Positions 41,473 to 45,310 of a stretch of 45,310 bases of DNA are shown here, one piece after another. This stretch comes from an uncultured Victivallales bacterium (GTDB lineage Bacteria; Verrucomicrobiota; Lentisphaeria; Victivallales; UBA1829): contig CAKUJH010000028.1 in assembly GCA_934661375.1 (NCBI GenBank), positions 1 to 45,310 of the forward strand, read 5' to 3'. The notes beneath the pieces are model-generated. The model searched no databases. It saw nothing but the letters and a program-made list of their open reading frames with translations, and was not told where the DNA came from. Each line of letters begins with the position of its first letter. The stretch's first letter is position 1. Both the position numbers and the translations under genes were made by a program.

Positions 41473-42321
41473 ATGAATTTTCTCGAAAATCTGCGTCTGC
41501 ATTCAAGCAGTCTGCCCGTTCCGCATTACTACTATCGGGGGCGCTGCCTTCCCAAAGGTATAATCCTGCCGGACAGCATACTCGTTTTTTATTCCAAATC
41601 AATTGTTACCGCTGCCCAGGCTCATGCCCGCTGTCTTCTGGTCATACCTTTCAGTCCAGTGGTCTATTATGTGGAACAGACACGCTACGAACTTCAGCCC
41701 GGCAATGCACTTTTTCTGAAACCGTGGCAGCTGCATTGGCATCAGCCGGGACAGCGCATAACTCCGCCGGACCGTCTGCTTATCACTTTTGAATTGGCAT
41801 CACCTCAAGATTATTTGCCGCAAACCCCTTTGCTGCAGATGACAGAACAGACAGAGATGGAGGCCCTGGCATTACTGAAGGAATTTGAATCGGGGGATTC
41901 TTTACTGCTTTCCTGCCGGCTGATTCACCTTTTAGGAAAATTGGCGGAACATCCGGTAGAGGACGCTTCGCTCAAGTTTTCACCGGTGATCGCAGATTTG
42001 CTGCGTTTCATCAATCAGCATATCAGCGAGCCGCTGGTTATTCAGGCTCTTGCGGATCATGCAAAAATATCAGCCAGTCATCTCCGGATGCTTTTCCGCA
42101 GGGAAGTGGGCGAAAGTCTGGGCAGGTATCTGGCGGAACAGCGAATCAATATTGCCTGCAATAAATTGGCGGATGGACGCAGCCGGGTACAGGAAATCGC
42201 ACAATGCTGCGGTTATTCTTCCATTTACGCCTTCGGGCATTTCTTCAAGAATATGACCGGCATGTCTCCCCTGCAATTCCGCAAACAGGAAATGTTGTCT
42301 TCCGCATCCGGCAGACGGTGA
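41473..42321 (+). CDS. AraC-family transcriptional regulator (locus B)
   Basis: The 282-aa protein has an N-terminal cupin-like sensor part (QPGNALFLKPWQLHWHQPG). The AraC DNA-binding domain has helix-turn-helix 1 (IQALADHAKISASHLRMLFR) and helix-turn-helix 2 (VQEIAQCCGYSSIYAFGHFF), then the end motif GMSPLQFRKQ. It is clearly related to but distinct from the locus A regulator, so the two loci probably respond to different ligands. I chose the ATG at 41473 with AGGAG 8 bases upstream. It diverges from the FAD oxidoreductase of locus B across 149 bases, and is convergent with the helicase gene with an 18-base gap. Confidence 0.92.
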   Translation: MNFLENLRLHSSSLPVPHYYYRGRCLPKGIILPDSILVFYSKSIVTAAQAHARCLLVIPFSPVVYYVEQTRYELQPGNALFLKPWQLHWHQPGQRITPPDRLLITFELASPQDYLPQTPLLQMTEQTEMEALALLKEFESGDSLLLSCRLIHLLGKLAEHPVEDASLKFSPVIADLLRFINQHISEPLVIQALADHAKISASHLRMLFRREVGESLGRYLAEQRINIACNKLADGRSRVQEIAQCCGYSSIYAFGHFFKNMTGMSPLQFRKQEMLSSASGRR

Positions 42322-42339
42322 TAGATGCTGTCATATTCT

Positions 42340-45310
42340 TTACGCAATAGCCATGCGTTCGGTCATTCGGCAAAGACGGGCGGGCATTTTATAACGCAGT
42401 TTCCATTCCACGTTGATCGGGCGGGAACCGTTGTGTGAAACATAATCCGCCGGACCGAGGAAGCAATAACTGGAACTGACGCCATAACTGTTCTTGTTTT
42501 CGCGTACAAAGAGCAGGATTGTACTTGTTCCGTTGATATAACGCTGCCCGGTTGGCGATTCCACACTGGTAGCGTTTTGCGACTGCCAATGGAACAGTTC
42601 GTCGCTGATCGCGTAATCCAGGTACATGGTTGTCGGGGAATACTGTTTTTCGGATTTGTTCAGCGTTACCAAGAACATATCAGTATTGATTTCCAGTAAA
42701 TTCAACACGCCGCTTTGCAGATTATACGGTGGATTCGACATAGAACATTTACCGAGTGCCGTCAGGATTTCTTCGGCTGTATAGTTTGCGTGCAGTTCCA
42801 GCGGACAGGCAAACGGCAATACCGGCTTCACGGTAACCAGATCGGTGTTTTCATACAGATAATCCACCAGCGCCAGCAGTTCGTCATAAAACGGACCATT
42901 TGCTTTCAGCCGGGCAATGCTTTCCGGCAAAGATGGAATCTCCGAATTCCGTGTCCAGAGCCCAAAATGCAGCATAGTGAGCAGCTTCGTTTCATCTTCC
43001 GAGAGCCGCTGCAATCTCTCCTGCGGGGATCTCAGCAGTTCTTGCAGAGTTCTGAGCTGATATGCGGAGTTCATGTGGCAGATGCGCAGCATACCTCTCC
43101 GTAAACGGTCTTCGTCCGGAATCGTGAAGTCCCCGCGCAGATTTGCCTTCTGGCAGAGCCGGGAGAAGAGCGCTTTCTGGTAGATTACAGCCGGACGCAG
43201 ATGATGGTAATCCAGAAAATTCGACAGCGTCAATGCTTTGCCTGATTCGTTTTCAAAGGTGGCAATCCTGCTGATCAGCATACTTTGGCGGCCGGTGTTG
43301 ATACAGCCTTGAATGTTTGCCAGAATCCGCCGTTGCGCTTCCTTCTCCAGTTCGATATGACAGCCGGCGGGGAGATGCGGAAAGCCGTGTGTGAGCTCAT
43401 CCGCAATGTTCTGTCCGGATGCGCCCAGCATCGCCCGGAACCGGTATTCAAAATTGAAGTTCTTGTGCGCGTTTCCCACGAAGTACAGAACGGTCAGACA
43501 TTCCTTGTCGTCACTCAGACGCAGACCGCGACCGAGCTGCTGCAGAAACACGGTCAGACTTTCGGTTGGACGCAGGAATAGCACCGTGTCGATCTCCGGA
43601 ATATCCACTCCTTCATTGTAAAGGTCCACCACGCAGATCACGTTGATTTCCCGTTGACGCAGCCGCTGCTGCACCGTGTCGCGTTCCGTGGTCGGGGAAT
43701 GGGCTGTCAATACAGCCGAATGAACACCATGCTCGTTGAAAAAAGCATTCATGTACTCCGCATGATCCTGGCTCACGCAGAAGCACAGCGCTCTGAATTG
43801 GGTCATATCCAGCAGAATCTCCTGCATTTTCTGCAGAACCAGATTAGCGCGTTGGGTGTTTCCGTTGAAAATGCTATTCAGCTGCGTTTTATCGTAACCG
43901 CCATTGGTCCAGCGGAGCGTGCTCAAATCCACACAGTCGCTGATTCCGAAATACTGGAACGGCGCCAGCAGTTTCTTGTTGATCGCATCCGGCAGACGGA
44001 TTTCTGCCGCAATATGATAGTCAAAATATTTCAGTATATCCAGACCGTCATGACGTTCCGGGGTGGCGGTCAATGCCAGCAGGTATTGCGGGGTAAAGTG
44101 TTCCAACAGTTCCTGATAGCCGTTTGCCGCCGCATGATGAAATTCGTCGATGACAATGTAATCATAATAATCGGCGGGCAGTCTCCGGCAGAGTTCGTTG
44201 GAATTGAGACTCTGAATCAAGCAGAAAAGCTGATCCAGACTTTCCGGTCTGTATTGCCCCACCAACAGTTCTCCGAAGTTCTGATCCCGCAGAATCTGGC
44301 GGAAAGTCAAACGGCTTTTGGTCAGAATTTCCTCGCGGTGAACGACAAACAGAAATTTGGCGTGCGGACGCTCATTCAGGACGCGCTTGAAGTCAAAGGC
44401 CGCGATGACCGTTTTGCCGGTCCCTGTAGCCGCGACCACCAGGTTTTTATTGCGTCCGTGGATCTCCCGTTCTGCACGAATCTTGTCAAGAATTTCCTCC
44501 TGATACGGGTATGGGCTTACATCCATGAACACCATGGCGTTGTTTTCTTCCCGGTCGCCGCCGGCTTCATGTGTCAATGCCCTTGCCAGTTTCTCGCGGG
44601 AGGATTCATCGTAACGGGAGAACTCCGGCGTGTTCTGATAGGTTTCGAACGTAGCGCAGACTTTGTCCCACAGATACGGCGACTCAAACTGACTGATTTT
44701 GAGGTTCCATTCCAGCCCGCTGGTGAGTGCCGGGGCGGAGATGTTGGACGAGCCGATATAGGCGGTCCCGAAGCCGTTATTCCGGTGGAAAATGTAGCTC
44801 TTGGCGTGCAGGCGGGTGCGTTCGGTGTCATAGGAGACCAGCAGTTCGGTATTGGGGAGTTTCTGCAGTTCGTCAACGGCTTTGAGGTCGGTAGCTCCCA
44901 AATAGCTTGTCGTAATGAGCCGGAGCTTCTTTCCATCCGCCGTTGCCTCTTTCAGATATGGCAGCAGCAGACGCAGCCCGCTCCAGCGGATGAAAGAACA
45001 TAGAATGTCGATGCTGTCGGCGGTCTGAATTTCTTTCTTGAGTTCGCTTTCCAGCGTGAGATCGGAAGCGGTTCCAGTAAACAGGGCGGCGTTGGTCAAT
45101 GGGGTATCAGGACGGGACAGCGGTTTCTTGGCCTTATCTTGAATTTTCAGAAGATACATCAGGTCTTCAACAATCTTTTCCGCCTCTGTGGGGAAGGTGG
45201 AATCATTCTGCCCGATCACGTCCAATAATTGATTAAGGAGGCTGCGGTGTACAAAAAGATTCATTTTCATCAGACGACTTTTTACGATTTCAATCAAAGC
45301 TGCGGGATGG
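42340..45310 (-). CDS. PLD-nuclease/superfamily 2 helicase protein with DUF3427-type C-terminus, N-terminus possibly cut by the window edge
   Basis: The frame is open to the right edge (HPAALIEIVKS), so the true start may be outside the window; ATG choices exist near MKMNLFVHRS. About 985 residues are seen. A phospholipase-D-like nuclease region comes first (residues about 90-215, with RLHAKSYIFHRNN and AYIGSSNIS, the H-x-K and G-S-x-N motifs). A DEAD/DEAH helicase core follows: Walker A ATGTGKT near 292, DEFH box, ALTATPER and QLGRGLRL. The C-terminal 400 residues match the layout of DUF3427 proteins. Such PLD-helicase fusions often lie in defence or mobile-gene regions. No partner gene is visible here. 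Its action on foreign DNA is an inference. Confidence 0.85.
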   Translation of the reverse strand, partial: HPAALIEIVKSRLMKMNLFVHRSLLNQLLDVIGQNDSTFPTEAEKIVEDLMYLLKIQDKAKKPLSRPDTPLTNAALFTGTASDLTLESELKKEIQTADSIDILCSFIRWSGLRLLLPYLKEATADGKKLRLITTSYLGATDLKAVDELQKLPNTELLVSYDTERTRLHAKSYIFHRNNGFGTAYIGSSNISAPALTSGLEWNLKISQFESPYLWDKVCATFETYQNTPEFSRYDESSREKLARALTHEAGGDREENNAMVFMDVSPYPYQEEILDKIRAEREIHGRNKNLVVAATGTGKTVIAAFDFKRVLNERPHAKFLFVVHREEILTKSRLTFRQILRDQNFGELLVGQYRPESLDQLFCLIQSLNSNELCRRLPADYYDYIVIDEFHHAAANGYQELLEHFTPQYLLALTATPERHDGLDILKYFDYHIAAEIRLPDAINKKLLAPFQYFGISDCVDLSTLRWTNGGYDKTQLNSIFNGNTQRANLVLQKMQEILLDMTQFRALCFCVSQDHAEYMNAFFNEHGVHSAVLTAHSPTTERDTVQQRLRQREINVICVVDLYNEGVDIPEIDTVLFLRPTESLTVFLQQLGRGLRLSDDKECLTVLYFVGNAHKNFNFEYRFRAMLGASGQNIADELTHGFPHLPAGCHIELEKEAQRRILANIQGCINTGRQSMLISRIATFENESGKALTLSNFLDYHHLRPAVIYQKALFSRLCQKANLRGDFTIPDEDRLRRGMLRICHMNSAYQLRTLQELLRSPQERLQRLSEDETKLLTMLHFGLWTRNSEIPSLPESIARLKANGPFYDELLALVDYLYENTDLVTVKPVLPFACPLELHANYTAEEILTALGKCSMSNPPYNLQSGVLNLLEINTDMFLVTLNKSEKQYSPTTMYLDYAISDELFHWQSQNATSVESPTGQRYINGTSTILLFVRENKNSYGVSSSYCFLGPADYVSHNGSRPINVEWKLRYKMPARLCRMTERMAIA

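Noticed and set aside
1..45310. tRNA, rRNA, CRISPR array, intact insertion sequence or attachment site
   Set aside because: No cloverleaf-like motif, spaced repeat array, transposase frame or flanking duplication was noticed. A covariance-model search was not possible here.
42340..45310. Complete restriction or BREX-type defence system
   Set aside because: Only one nuclease-helicase gene is in the window. No methyltransferase, specificity subunit or other partner is visible.

Overview
This window looks like chromosome from a member of the Lentisphaerota (Victivallis-like) or a close relative in the Planctomycetota-Verrucomicrobiota-Chlamydiota group. That placement is an inference. It rests on two single-gene pseudopilins with the FTLIELL motif and an H-X9/10-DG tail lying inside glycoside-hydrolase loci, on many unusual glycosidases under AraC-type control, and on a few housekeeping genes. 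No rRNA, tRNA, CRISPR array or intact insertion sequence was seen. Both window edges cut genes.

Left part (1-11.7 kb). A truncated NAD-dependent epimerase ends at 886. After it comes a run of seven minus-strand genes with gaps of at most 31 bases, read in the order homoserine dehydrogenase, aspartate kinase, GH2-type glycosidase, GT-C membrane protein, WbaP-like phosphoglycosyl transferase, GT4 glycosyltransferase and MFS permease. They probably form one transcript that joins threonine/methionine-branch amino-acid synthesis to surface-polysaccharide assembly.

Middle part (11.8-19.8 kb). Two small exported proteins of unknown role are followed by the classical tig-clpP-clpX chaperone/protease operon (minus strand). 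Next are ruvB (minus) and transketolase (plus), which diverge from overlapping promoters with an 8-bp palindrome between them.

Accessory part A (19.8-26.7 kb). This holds a GH63-like glycosidase, a decayed RhuM-type helix-turn-helix fragment sitting in that gene's promoter region, a small lipoprotein with a strong promoter, a pair of adjacent exported/membrane proteins of unknown function with repeated Gly-Asp helical units, an FMN reductase and a GNAT acetyltransferase.

Accessory part B (26.7-42.3 kb). Two carbohydrate loci face each other across a shared hairpin terminator at 34.6 kb. Locus A is an AraC regulator diverging from two six-hairpin glycosidase-like proteins, a pseudopilin and an 894-aa secreted protein. 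Locus B is an AraC regulator diverging from an FAD oxidoreductase, a pseudopilin and a 1500-aa secreted GH42-like protein. Each has a divergent AraC regulator and a pseudopilin immediately upstream of a very large secreted protein. This shared layout is the best candidate in the window for an undescribed system: regulated, pseudopilin-linked glycan capture and degradation.

The right edge (42.3-45.3 kb) carries most of a PLD-nuclease/superfamily 2 helicase/DUF3427-type protein, a family often found in defence or mobile-DNA settings.
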